Made by a program: the position numbers and the translations under genes | Origin: Nocardia elegans NBRC 108235 | GTDB taxonomy: Bacteria; Actinomycetota; Actinomycetes; Mycobacteriales; Mycobacteriaceae | DNA length: 64,000 nucleotides | Assembly (NCBI RefSeq): GCF_001612845.1 | Contig: NZ_BDBF01000029.1 | Coordinates: forward strand, 1-64,000 | Direction: 5' to 3' | Shown here: in pieces, positions 41,347 through 49,584 of the stretch | Layout of the letters: each line of letters begins with the position of its first letter | Position numbering within the stretch: the first letter of the stretch is position 1 | The notes under the pieces: model-generated | Seen by the model: the letters and a program-made list of their open reading frames with translations, nothing else | Told to the model about the DNA's origin: nothing | The model's database searches: none

Positions 41347-43383
41347 GTGTCCGATTTCCGAGGTGAATCCGCATCGGCCGTGTCCGCGCATCGTGACGGT
41401 GAGGCGGGGTTTCCGTTCTCGGCGGTGGTGGGGCAGGAGCAGCTGCAGCTGGCGCTGATTCTGTGCGCCGTGCATCCGGGGATCGGCGGGGTGCTGGTGC
41501 GCGGAGAGAAGGGGACCGCGAAATCGACCGTGGTGCGGGCGCTGGCGCAGTTGTTGCCGCCGGTGACCGACGAGGGTGGGCAGCGGCCGGCCCGGCTGGT
41601 GGAGTTGCCGGTGGGTGCGACCGAGGACCGGGTCGTGGGATCGCTGGATCTGGAGCGGGTGCTGCGCGACGGGGAGCAGGCGTTCCGGCCGGGACTGCTG
41701 GCGGCGGCCCATCACGGTGTGCTGTACGTCGACGAAGTGAACCTCCTGCACGACCATCTGGTCGACGTCCTGCTCGACGCGGCGGCGATGGGTCGGGTGC
41801 ATATCGAACGTGACGGCGTGTCGCATTCGCATCCGGCCCGGTTCGTCCTGGTCGGCACCATGAATCCGGAGGAAGGCGAACTCCGCCCGCAGCTGCTGGA
41901 CCGGTTCGGCCTCACCGTCGACGTCGCGGCCTCGCGCGATGTGGACGTGCGGATGGCGGTGGTGCGCCGCCGGCTCGACTACGAGGCCGATCCCGACGGC
42001 TTCGCCGCCGCCTACGCCGCGGCCGATCGCGATGTCGCCGAGCGCATTCTCGCCGCCCGCGAACGCCTCGCCGAGGTGGCGCTCGACGATATCGAACTGC
42101 GCCGGATCGCCGCGCTGTGCGCCTCCTTCGACGTCGACGGCATGCGCGCGGATCTGGTGGTGGCGCGGACCGCGACGGCCCACGCCGCCTGGCGCGGAAG
42201 TGACTGCGTGACAGCCGAAGACGTGCGGATCGCCGCGGAACTGGCGCTGCCGCACCGCCGCCGGCGCGATCCGTTCGACGAACCGGGCATCACCGACGAA
42301 CAACTCGACGACGCCATGCGGGAAGCCGAACAGGAGGCCGAGCGGGCCCGCTCCGAGCAGAGCCGTGCGGAGAACGAATCTGCGAGCGGCGCAGCCGATT
42401 CGGAGAACGACCTCGAGCGTGGGTTCGAGGGCGATGCGGACACCGACGGAGGCCCCGAGAACAACGGTTCCGACGGCGGCCCCGACGACCAGGGCCCCGA
42501 CGACGACGGCCCCGCCCCACCGGGCGGCGGCCCGCGCGGCGGCGCCCGCGAGGGCAGTGCGGGGGCGCCGGCGAAATCCGCTGCCCGCCCGCCCCACTGG
42601 GAGATACCGGGAGTCGGGGAGGGTGCTCCCGGGCGCCGATCACGCGCCCGCACCCGGCACGGCCGGGTGGTGCGATCGGTCACCGACACCTCCGCGGGCC
42701 TGCATCTGCTGGGCACGCTGTTCGCCGCCGCGCCGCATCAGCATGCCCGCGGCCGCGTCGAGGGCCCGCTGACACTGGAGGCCACCGATCTGCGTGGCGC
42801 GTATCGCGAAGGGCGCGAAGGCAATCTGGTGGTGTTCGTCGTCGACGCCTCCGGATCGATGGCCGCCCGCGACCGGCTCTCGGCCGTCACCGGAGCGGTG
42901 GTCGCTCTGCTGCGCGACGCCTATCAGCGCCGGGACAAGGTCGCCGTGATCACCGTGCGCGGCAGCGAGGCCGAACTGGTGCTGCCGCCGACCTCCTCGG
43001 TGGATATCGCGGTGCGCCGCCTCGCCGGCCTGCGCACCGGCGGCAAAACCCCACTGGCACAAGGATTGCTGAAGGCGCGCGAGGTGGTGGCCCGCGAACA
43101 TGTCCGCGATCCGCAGCGCCGCGCGATGGTCGTGCTGCTCACCGACGGCCGCGCCACCGGCGGTGTCGACCCGATCCCGCGGGCCCGTGCGGCCGCCCGC
43201 CTGCTGGCCCGCGACGGCGTGGCCGGCGTGGTCGTGGACTGTGAACGCGGCATGGTTCGGCTGGGTCTGGCCGCCGAGTTCGCCAGGGAGCTGCGCGCCA
43301 CCTACCTGCGCCTCGGCGAGCTCACCGGCGATTCGGTCGCCGCCGCGGTGAAGTCCGGATTGCCGCATCATCTGGCGGCGTGA
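41347..43383 (+). CDS. magnesium/cobalt chelatase-like AAA+ and VWA fusion
   Basis: 678 residues from the GTG at 41347. ChlI-type AAA+ domain with Walker A VRGEKGTAKST (52-61) and Walker B GVLYVDEVNLL, followed by a highly acidic, Gly/Pro-rich linker (about residues 340-430) and a ChlD-like VWA domain with MIDAS DASGS near residue 500. It resembles Rv2850c. Beside cobO and cobB it probably assists metal insertion in cobalamin synthesis, though a role as a general chaperone-type motor cannot be excluded. Confidence 0.88.
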   Translation: MSDFRGESASAVSAHRDGEAGFPFSAVVGQEQLQLALILCAVHPGIGGVLVRGEKGTAKSTVVRALAQLLPPVTDEGGQRPARLVELPVGATEDRVVGSLDLERVLRDGEQAFRPGLLAAAHHGVLYVDEVNLLHDHLVDVLLDAAAMGRVHIERDGVSHSHPARFVLVGTMNPEEGELRPQLLDRFGLTVDVAASRDVDVRMAVVRRRLDYEADPDGFAAAYAAADRDVAERILAARERLAEVALDDIELRRIAALCASFDVDGMRADLVVARTATAHAAWRGSDCVTAEDVRIAAELALPHRRRRDPFDEPGITDEQLDDAMREAEQEAERARSEQSRAENESASGAADSENDLERGFEGDADTDGGPENNGSDGGPDDQGPDDDGPAPPGGGPRGGAREGSAGAPAKSAARPPHWEIPGVGEGAPGRRSRARTRHGRVVRSVTDTSAGLHLLGTLFAAAPHQHARGRVEGPLTLEATDLRGAYREGREGNLVVFVVDASGSMAARDRLSAVTGAVVALLRDAYQRRDKVAVITVRGSEAELVLPPTSSVDIAVRRLAGLRTGGKTPLAQGLLKAREVVAREHVRDPQRRAMVVLLTDGRATGGVDPIPRARAAARLLARDGVAGVVVDCERGMVRLGLAAEFARELRATYLRLGELTGDSVAAAVKSGLPHHLAA

Positions 43384-43388
43384 ACGTT

Positions 43389-43424
43389 CGTGCCACCATC
43401 CGCGACCGTTCTGATCGTGGCACG
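43389..43424. terminator. possible hairpin between chelatase and cobO genes
   Basis: CGTGCCAC (43389-43396) and GTGGCACG (43417-43424) form an 8-bp perfect stem with a 20-base loop, starting just after the chelatase stop. It could be a weak terminator or attenuator within the cluster. Confidence 0.3.
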
Positions 43425-43500
43425 GCCGGACCCGCACGGCCGGGCGGGTGCGCGGATGTGGGAATGTGATGCGTAGGTGCTCGACCAGGAGGATGCAGCG

Positions 43501-44115
43501 ATGCCGAAGGGCGTTCCGGAGACGATTCCCGACGACGGGCTGACCACTCGCCAGCGGCGCAATCAGCCGGTGCTCGCCGTGCACACCGGGCCCGGTAAGG
43601 GGAAGTCGACCGCGGCGTTCGGGATGGCGCTGCGGGCCTGGAACCAGGGTTTCGATATCGCGGTCTTCCAGTTCGTCAAGAGCGCGAAGTGGAAGGTCGG
43701 CGAGGAGGCCGCCTTCCGCACCCTGGGCCGGCTGCACGAGGAGACCGGCACCGGCGGCCCGGTGGAATGGCACAAGATGGGCGAGGGCTGGTCGTGGACC
43801 CGCAAACAGGGCAGCGAGGACGACCATGCCGCGGCGGCCCTGGCCGGTTGGCGGGAGATCGCGCGCCGGCTGGCCGCCGAACAGCACCGCTTCTACGTGC
43901 TCGACGAGTTCACCTATCCGCTGAAATGGGGGTGGGTGGACGTCGGCGAGGTGGTCGAGACGCTGCGGAACCGGCCCGGCAATCAGCACGTGGTGATCAC
44001 CGGCCGCGACGCACCGCAGGCGCTGGTCGACGCGGCGGATCTGGTCACGGAGATGAGCAAGGTGAAACATCCGATGGACGCCGGGCGCAAGGGCCAGCGA
44101 GGTATCGAGTGGTGA
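43501..44115 (+). CDS. cobO: cob(I)yrinic acid a,c-diamide adenosyltransferase
   Basis: 204 residues from the ATG at 43501, AGGAGG about 7 bases upstream. Adds the adenosyl ligand to corrinoids. P-loop HTGPGKGKSTAAFG near residues 29-41; AVFQFVKSAKWKVGEEAAF and FYVLDEFTYPLKWGWVDVGEV are CobA/CobO signatures. cobB starts 13 bp after its stop. Confidence 0.96.
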   Translation: MPKGVPETIPDDGLTTRQRRNQPVLAVHTGPGKGKSTAAFGMALRAWNQGFDIAVFQFVKSAKWKVGEEAAFRTLGRLHEETGTGGPVEWHKMGEGWSWTRKQGSEDDHAAAALAGWREIARRLAAEQHRFYVLDEFTYPLKWGWVDVGEVVETLRNRPGNQHVVITGRDAPQALVDAADLVTEMSKVKHPMDAGRKGQRGIEW

Positions 44116-44128
44116 CGGCGGCCGGCCG

Positions 44129-45757
44129 ATGACCACTCCGGCCGTGGTGATCGCCGCGCCCGCGTCGGGCAGCGGAAAGACCACGCTGGCAACCGGTTTG
44201 ATCGGAGCGCTGCGCCGCGCCGGACATCGCGTCGCGCCGTTCAAGGTGGGGCCCGACTACATCGATCCGGGCTATCACGGTCTGGCGGCCGGGCGGCCGG
44301 GACGCAACCTGGATCCGGTGCTCGTCGGTGCCGAGCGGGTGGTGCCGCTGTACCGGCACGGCAGCGCGGGTTGCGATGTGGCCGTGGTCGAGGGCGTGAT
44401 GGGCCTGTTCGACGGCCGGATCGACGCCGAGAACCCCGCCCCCATCGCCGAGGGCTCGACCGCGCAGGTCGCCGCGCTGCTCGGCGCCCCGGTGCTGCTG
44501 GTCGTCGACGCGCGCGGCCACAGCCAGAGCCTTGCCGCCCTGCTGCACGGCTTCGCGACCTACGACAGCGGTATCCGGCTCGGCGGCGTGATCCTCAACC
44601 GTGTCGGCAGTCCGCGCCACGAACAGGTGCTGCGCGGCGCCTGCGCCCGGGTCGGCCTTCCGGTGCTGGGCGCACTGCCGCGAATGGACGAATTATCTGT
44701 TCCCGCAAGGCATCTCGGGCTCGTCCCTGCGGTCGAGCACGGCTCCGCGGCGCATACGGCGGTCGAGGCCATGACCGAACTGGTCGGCGCGCACATCGAT
44801 GTGGGCGCGGTCGCGCGACTGGCCGCCGCCGACGTGAACGGGCCCGCGTGGGATCCGATCGGCGAAGTCGCGGCGGCGGCCCCGCACCTACAGTGGCGGG
44901 GCCCCGGCGTGAGCCGGACCGCCCTCGACGGCCCCGAGCCGGGCGAAGACCCCGGCCCCGCCGGTGCCGCGCTGCTCCTGGACAGCACGGCGCCTACCGT
45001 CGGCAGGTCCGACAGCTCGGCGCCTGCGATCGGCACGTCGCGGATCTCGGCGGAGACGGCGGGGCAACAACAGTCCGGCGAGCCGGAGACGCCGATACCG
45101 ATGTCCGCCTCGGGCAGCGGAGTGCGAGAGCCCGCGCCGATCATCGCGATGGCCGGCGGTCCGGCGTTCACCTTCGGCTACGCCGAACATCGGGAACTGC
45201 TGATGGCGGCCGGAGCGCGGGTGGCGGTCTTCGATCCGTTGCACGAGCAATTGCCCCCGGGGACAGCCGGTTTGGTCCTGCCCGGTGGCTTCCCGGAGGA
45301 GCATGCCGCCGATCTGGCCGCGAATACGCCACTGCTGACCGCGGTCGCCGAGGCCGCCGCCCGAGGCATGCCGATTCATGCCGAATGCGCGGGCCTGCTC
45401 TATCTGACCCGCTCGCTGGACGGGCACCGCATGGCCGGAGTCCTCGATGCCACCGCCGAATTCGGACCGCGCCTGACCCTCGGCTACCGGGATGCGGTGG
45501 CATTGGCCGATTCGGTGCTGTGGCGCGCGGGAGAACGCGTGCGCGGCCACGAATTCCACCGCACCCGCTTGGTCAGCACGGGATCGCACCCACCCGCCTG
45601 GGGATGGCGCACCGACGACGCCGCGGTCCGGGAAGGTGCGGTGGCACGTCAGGTGCATGCGTCCTATCTGCACACTCATCCCGCCGGGAACCCCACGGCC
45701 ACAGTTCGTTTCGTCGCGATGTGCGAACAGTTCGCCACCGCGCACGCCGGCGTGTGA
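44129..45757 (+). CDS. cobB: cobyrinic acid a,c-diamide synthase
   Basis: 542 residues. ATP-dependent amidation of the a and c side chains using glutamine. N-terminal P-loop APASGSGKTTLATGL and PFKVGPDYIDPGYH; C-terminal glutamine amidotransferase with nucleophile Cys in PIHAECAGLLYLTRSLDG and LVLPGGFPEEHAADLA. Between the two halves lies a low-complexity linker of about 60-70 residues (roughly 265-335) rich in Ser, Ala, Pro and Thr, longer than I expect. Part of chelatase-cobO-cobB-cobE. Confidence 0.94.
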   Translation: MTTPAVVIAAPASGSGKTTLATGLIGALRRAGHRVAPFKVGPDYIDPGYHGLAAGRPGRNLDPVLVGAERVVPLYRHGSAGCDVAVVEGVMGLFDGRIDAENPAPIAEGSTAQVAALLGAPVLLVVDARGHSQSLAALLHGFATYDSGIRLGGVILNRVGSPRHEQVLRGACARVGLPVLGALPRMDELSVPARHLGLVPAVEHGSAAHTAVEAMTELVGAHIDVGAVARLAAADVNGPAWDPIGEVAAAAPHLQWRGPGVSRTALDGPEPGEDPGPAGAALLLDSTAPTVGRSDSSAPAIGTSRISAETAGQQQSGEPETPIPMSASGSGVREPAPIIAMAGGPAFTFGYAEHRELLMAAGARVAVFDPLHEQLPPGTAGLVLPGGFPEEHAADLAANTPLLTAVAEAAARGMPIHAECAGLLYLTRSLDGHRMAGVLDATAEFGPRLTLGYRDAVALADSVLWRAGERVRGHEFHRTRLVSTGSHPPAWGWRTDDAAVREGAVARQVHASYLHTHPAGNPTATVRFVAMCEQFATAHAGV

Positions 45758-45870
45758 CGGCGATGGGCGAGCTCCCGTCGGAACGAGCCGCCGGCGGACC
45801 GCTGTATCCGGCGTCGCGGCGTGCCGAGCGGGTCGACGATCATCTGCGGCGGCCGGGCGAGGAGGCCCCG

Positions 45871-46245
45871 ATGAGCGAGGCGGTGGTCGTGGGCTTGGGG
45901 GCGCGACCGGATCCCGCGGCGGAAGCCGTTGTGGCCGCCGTGCGGGAAGTTTTGGGGAACAGCACGATTCGATGTCTTGCGACGATCGATCGGCGGGCGG
46001 AGGAGTCGGGAACCGTCGCGGCCGCCGCCGCATTCGGGGTGCCGGTGATCGGATTCGGTGCGGACGAACTGGCCCGGGTCGACGTCCCCCATCCGGGCCA
46101 CCACGCGGCGGTCGCGATCGGCACGCCCAGTGTCGCCGAAGCGGCCGCGCTTCTCGCCTGGCGGCGCTGGGGACAGCGCGGGCGGCTGATCGTGCCCAAG
46201 ACGGTCGTCGGCACGATCACGGTCGCTGTCGCCGAGCAAGCGTGA
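45871..46245 (+). CDS. cobE: CobE/CbiG C-terminal domain protein
   Basis: 124 residues from the ATG at 45871, with GGAGG 7 bases upstream, which decides this start over in-frame starts nearer cobB. AVVVGLGARPDPAAEAVVAAV, LATIDRRAEESGTVAAAAAFG and VGTITVAVAEQA match the CobE/GbiG family, a small protein of cobalamin synthesis. It ends the cobalamin set; the gene beyond is convergent. Confidence 0.85.
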   Translation: MSEAVVVGLGARPDPAAEAVVAAVREVLGNSTIRCLATIDRRAEESGTVAAAAAFGVPVIGFGADELARVDVPHPGHHAAVAIGTPSVAEAAALLAWRRWGQRGRLIVPKTVVGTITVAVAEQA

Positions 46246-46280
46246 ACACGGTGGTGCGAAACCTGTTGTCCGGCTGTGCG

Positions 46281-46790
46281 TTACACGCAGGCGCCGCCGA
46301 GGGTCGCGGTCGTGACGATGGTGTATCCGGCGACCGGTGACAGTTCCGGCAGGCCGTCGTAGTACACCGCGCTGACGACGTGCTCGCCCGGCCGGTCGGG
46401 CACCCAGCCGATGCTGGCGACCCCGTTGACCACCGGCGCGGTGCCCACGATATTGCCGCTGATCCCGGAAAGGTGACTGAAGAAGTCGACGTTGCCGTGG
46501 GTGACGGGGCTGCCGTCGGGGTTGCGCACCGTGGCCACCGCGTTCTGGGCGCAGCCCACCAGCGCCCCACTGACCGGGCTCAGCGCCGACCCGGACATCG
46601 ATACCGCGATCGTGGGCGCCACCGTCGCACCGGCCGGGGCCGCTCCCACGACCGGAAGCAGCGCGCCCATCAGCGCACCGGCGGCCAGGACCAACCCGGC
46701 ACGCGTACGTGCGCGCCACGCCCGCCCGGAAGACAGCGCCGGGCCCGGGAAAACCTGGGAGGAACCACGCGAAACACGGAATCCGCTCAT
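46281..46790 (-). CDS. secreted Ig-like domain protein
   Basis: 169 residues. A long basic N-region precedes a signal peptide (RAGLVLAAGALMGALLPVVG, cleavage after APAGA). The mature part has the pattern of a bacterial Ig-like fold (AVATVRNPDGSPVTHGNVDFF, then GVASIGWVPDRPGEHVVSAVYYDG), with two Cys (CAQN, GACV) that could form a disulfide. A CRP-like site lies about 65-80 bp upstream of the ATG (46855-46870). Function unknown. Confidence 0.75.
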   Translation of the reverse strand: MSGFRVSRGSSQVFPGPALSSGRAWRARTRAGLVLAAGALMGALLPVVGAAPAGATVAPTIAVSMSGSALSPVSGALVGCAQNAVATVRNPDGSPVTHGNVDFFSHLSGISGNIVGTAPVVNGVASIGWVPDRPGEHVVSAVYYDGLPELSPVAGYTIVTTATLGGACV

Positions 46791-46854
46791 CGTGCCTGCC
46801 TCTCGCTGTGCCGTCCCGGGCCGACGGCCCGGCGTCGATCCGTCGGAGGGTACC

Positions 46855-46870
46855 TGAGATCCAGATCACA
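46855..46870. promoter_or_regulatory. CRP/GlxR-like site
   Basis: TGAGA-N6-TCACA differs at one position from the CRP-family palindrome TGTGA-N6-TCACA. It lies in the promoter region of the secreted Ig-like gene on the minus strand. Confidence 0.35.
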
Positions 46871-46925
46871 TCGGATACGCCACGCGGAGCCGCCCCGACA
46901 TTGCGGTACGCGGAGCGGGCGCGAG

Positions 46926-48056
46926 TTACGGCGCGACCGAGGTCCAATCGGCGAAGCCGGTGGGGTCGTGGCGGCCGAGGCTGCCGTGTTCGAACAGTCC
47001 CCAGCCCTCGGCGTCGCCGCACCGTGCCTGTCCGACGTGGTCGATCACACCCCACGGGATGCGCCCGGCCACCGCCGGATCCGTCAGGTCGTAGCTGCTG
47101 CTCGACGACCAGTCGCGGCCCTTCCACTGGCCGTGCAGCCAATCCGGATCGCCGCCGTAGCCGCAGCCGATATGCAGCGGAATGCAGGTGTGGGCTCGCA
47201 CTTCCACGGTGAGCGGCGAGCCGTCGCCGGCGGTCATATCGAGCCGCGCGGACACCGGAATGCGTGTGCCGGAACGGTATTCGATGTGCATGCGGGGCCA
47301 GCCGAGCTGTTCGACCCGCCCGTCCGGCCACACCCGCACGGCATCGTTGAGGGTGCGGAAGCCGTCCGGATTCTCCTGCACGATCACCACGATCGCGAAG
47401 TCGTCGAAGCGCAGCGGCACATACAGCCACCAGAATCCGGCCGCCGGTTCGCTCGCATCGCGCCCGGGTGGTTCGGTCTCACCGACCGGCCGGATACCCC
47501 AGGACCGGTCGCGGGTCCCCATCCAGACGTCGGGGTCCACGGCGATGTCGTCGCCGTCGACGTGCAGTGTCCCCGACCAGGAGCCGACCTGGGCGAACCG
47601 GGAGGCGTCGATGATCGGCCGGCTGCCGGTGTGGATGAGATGCGGCTGCTCCTGGACGGCGGGGAACGAACCTTCCCAGGTGAGGTCGAGGGACAGGTCG
47701 TCGTGCTCGCAGATCACCCGGACGCGCCGCAGCGGTTCGATCACCTCGATGCGATAGCCGCCGACGCTCATGTTCAGGTCCCGCGGCGGCAGTGCGTCCG
47801 AGAACCGCACCGTCCGCAGGGTATCGCCACGGCGCACCGCGGCGTACGCGTCGATCACGCCGAGGTTCGGATAGACGCCGAAGCCGGTGACCAGCATCGT
47901 GCCGCCGCTGCGGTCGTGAGCGTTGAAGTAGCTGCGGTCGTAGAAGTTTCGGTCGGTGGTGGCCGCGCGCGCCAGTGACAGCGGCGTCTGGTGCACCGGA
48001 TATTCGTCCAGCGGAACCGGCGCCTGCTGAGCCGGATGTCCGTCGATGCCTGTCAT
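46926..48056 (-). CDS. uncharacterised beta-rich protein paired with a phosphotransferase
   Basis: 376 residues from the ATG at 48054-48056, which overlaps the phosphotransferase stop by 4 bp. It has no signal peptide or transmembrane helix. Many short strands and motifs such as GSWSGTLHVDGDDI, WMGTRDRSWGIRPVGE and FWWLYVPLRFDDFAIVVI suggest a lipocalin/CrtC-like beta fold, as in a family of actinobacterial proteins beside phosphotransferases (DUF7064/7065-like). I cannot assign a reaction. Co-translated with the phosphotransferase. Confidence 0.6.
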   Translation of the reverse strand: MTGIDGHPAQQAPVPLDEYPVHQTPLSLARAATTDRNFYDRSYFNAHDRSGGTMLVTGFGVYPNLGVIDAYAAVRRGDTLRTVRFSDALPPRDLNMSVGGYRIEVIEPLRRVRVICEHDDLSLDLTWEGSFPAVQEQPHLIHTGSRPIIDASRFAQVGSWSGTLHVDGDDIAVDPDVWMGTRDRSWGIRPVGETEPPGRDASEPAAGFWWLYVPLRFDDFAIVVIVQENPDGFRTLNDAVRVWPDGRVEQLGWPRMHIEYRSGTRIPVSARLDMTAGDGSPLTVEVRAHTCIPLHIGCGYGGDPDWLHGQWKGRDWSSSSSYDLTDPAVAGRIPWGVIDHVGQARCGDAEGWGLFEHGSLGRHDPTGFADWTSVAP

Positions 48057-49201
48057 CGGTCTCCTCGATCCCACTGGTAGGTGCCGTCGAGCAGGGCCTC
48101 GAGGGCCGCTCGGTGCATCACGTAGTCGTCCCGGTCGTCGGTGTCGGTGTCCTCGCCGAAGTGGATCATCCGCCGTTTGATGCGCGCCATCACGATGCCG
48201 TGCCGCAGCGCGGCGTAGACCAGGTACCACTCCAGATCCCGCAGGCGGTGGCCGGTGAGCCCCTCGTAGCGCGCGACCACGTCGTCGCGGCGCAGATAGT
48301 CCGGCAGGCCGGGCTGGTCGAAGCGGGTGGCGATGTCCTGGAAGAAGCGATGGATGAAGATCAGCCACGCCACGTCGAGTTCCCGCGGGCCGAGCGTGGC
48401 CATCTCCCAGTCCAGGACCGCGACCGGGTCGAATTCGTCGAAGATGATGTTGCCCGGCCGGGCATCGCCCCAGTTCAGCACGTCGGGCCCCGGATCGGCG
48501 GGCCAGTGCTGCTCGAGCCAGTCGAAACTGCGCTCCAGCAACGGGATTCGATAGCCGTCGTCGGCGAGCGCCCACCGGTACCAGTGGCGCTGGGCGTCGA
48601 AATGCCGGCGCAGCGACGAGCCGGCGCCGGCCAGGGCGGGGAATGTCGCGGCCGGGTCGGCGATGGCGTGGACCCTCGCGATGATGTCGACCGTGGCGTG
48701 GGTGATCCGCATCCGCTGCTGTGGGGTGGCGTCGAAGACCCAGCCGACGAACACGTACGGCGGATTGTCCTCCGGAATCCGCCCGTTGATCCGCTCCATC
48801 ACGAAAAATGGTGTGCCGAGCACGGATTCGTCCGGTTCGAACCAGCACAGTCGCGGCACCGGCACATCGCTGTGCGCGCCGACACCGGCCATCACCGCGT
48901 ACTGGGTGTCGAGGTCGTAGGTCTCGAAGACCGGGAACGAGCCCTCCTCGGGTGGCATCCGTGCGACGTAGGAGCCGGTCTCCGTGCGGCCGTCGCGCTC
49001 CCAGCTCGCCTCGAACATCACCGAGGAGCTGGACATGCCGCCCGCCTGCGGCCGCGACAGCCCCGTGAGCACCGGCGCCGTGGCGCCGGTGAGCTTGCCG
49101 GCCAGCCATCGGGTGAGTCGCTCGGCGAGTTCGTCGAGATCGCGAGCGCTGGTGGTCAGTTGCCGCCGCTGCCCGGGGTCGGTATCGGATTCGCCCGACA
49201 T
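48053..49201 (-). CDS. aminoglycoside-phosphotransferase-fold (APH) family protein
   Basis: 382 residues from the ATG at 49199-49201, with AGGAGG 6 bases upstream. Kinase-like fold with the catalytic loop NWGDARPGNIIFDEFDPVAVLDWEMATLGPRELDVAW (in parts: NWGDARPGNIIFDEF and AVLDWEMATLGPRELD), where D and N and the DxE metal site are intact. Related proteins sit in fatty-acid and steroid degradation clusters, e.g. beside acyl-CoA dehydrogenases (ACAD10/11, FadE36-like). The upstream KstR-type site fits that setting. Confidence 0.85.
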   Translation of the reverse strand: MSGESDTDPGQRRQLTTSARDLDELAERLTRWLAGKLTGATAPVLTGLSRPQAGGMSSSSVMFEASWERDGRTETGSYVARMPPEEGSFPVFETYDLDTQYAVMAGVGAHSDVPVPRLCWFEPDESVLGTPFFVMERINGRIPEDNPPYVFVGWVFDATPQQRMRITHATVDIIARVHAIADPAATFPALAGAGSSLRRHFDAQRHWYRWALADDGYRIPLLERSFDWLEQHWPADPGPDVLNWGDARPGNIIFDEFDPVAVLDWEMATLGPRELDVAWLIFIHRFFQDIATRFDQPGLPDYLRRDDVVARYEGLTGHRLRDLEWYLVYAALRHGIVMARIKRRMIHFGEDTDTDDRDDYVMHRAALEALLDGTYQWDRGDR

Positions 49202-49584
49202 TGCGGACCTCCTGATGGGATGAAAATGTCTGTGCGCCAACTCTTTACGCACCGGCACGGCGATATCCGGCCCGGTGAGGGGCGGCGTGTGGATGAAATG
49301 TAACGCGTTCTAATGCGCGGTGGCGCGAAATCGGCGGCGAATTTTTCGCCGTTCCACTGACCGGGATCCGGTTTGCCGGCGGTGCGCGCGAACGGTGCGG
49401 GGACCACCGACCCTGACATTCGTGCTGCCACGTACGCCGCGCGGAGTACCGGCGAATCGGGGTCCGGCCCTGAGGACTTTCGCCGCAGGCCCTCGTAACG
49501 TCGTGCACCGATCCGCGCACCCCGGTCGCTTCGGCGCCGGCGGCACTGCCTGTGCGCCGGAGCATTCGGGGAGAGGAGTGGGTA
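49202..49584. other. divergent intergenic region with KstR-type site
   Basis: About 380 bp without a supported gene, between the phosphotransferase operon and the DoxX gene. It holds the AACGCGTT-centred motif at 49299-49312 and the ribosome site of the DoxX gene (GAGGAG near 49572). Confidence 0.45.
49299..49312. promoter_or_regulatory. KstR-like operator TGTAACGCGTTCTA
   Basis: Matches TnnAACnnGTTnnA, the consensus of the TetR-type steroid/cholesterol regulator KstR, at all fixed positions. It lies 98 bp before the phosphotransferase start codon. Other TetR regulators use similar palindromes, so KstR itself is inferred. Confidence 0.45.

Noticed and set aside
43384..43500. cobalamin riboswitch before cobO
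   Set aside because: The gap is only 117 bp and lacks the B12-box; no other cobalamin gene here has one either.
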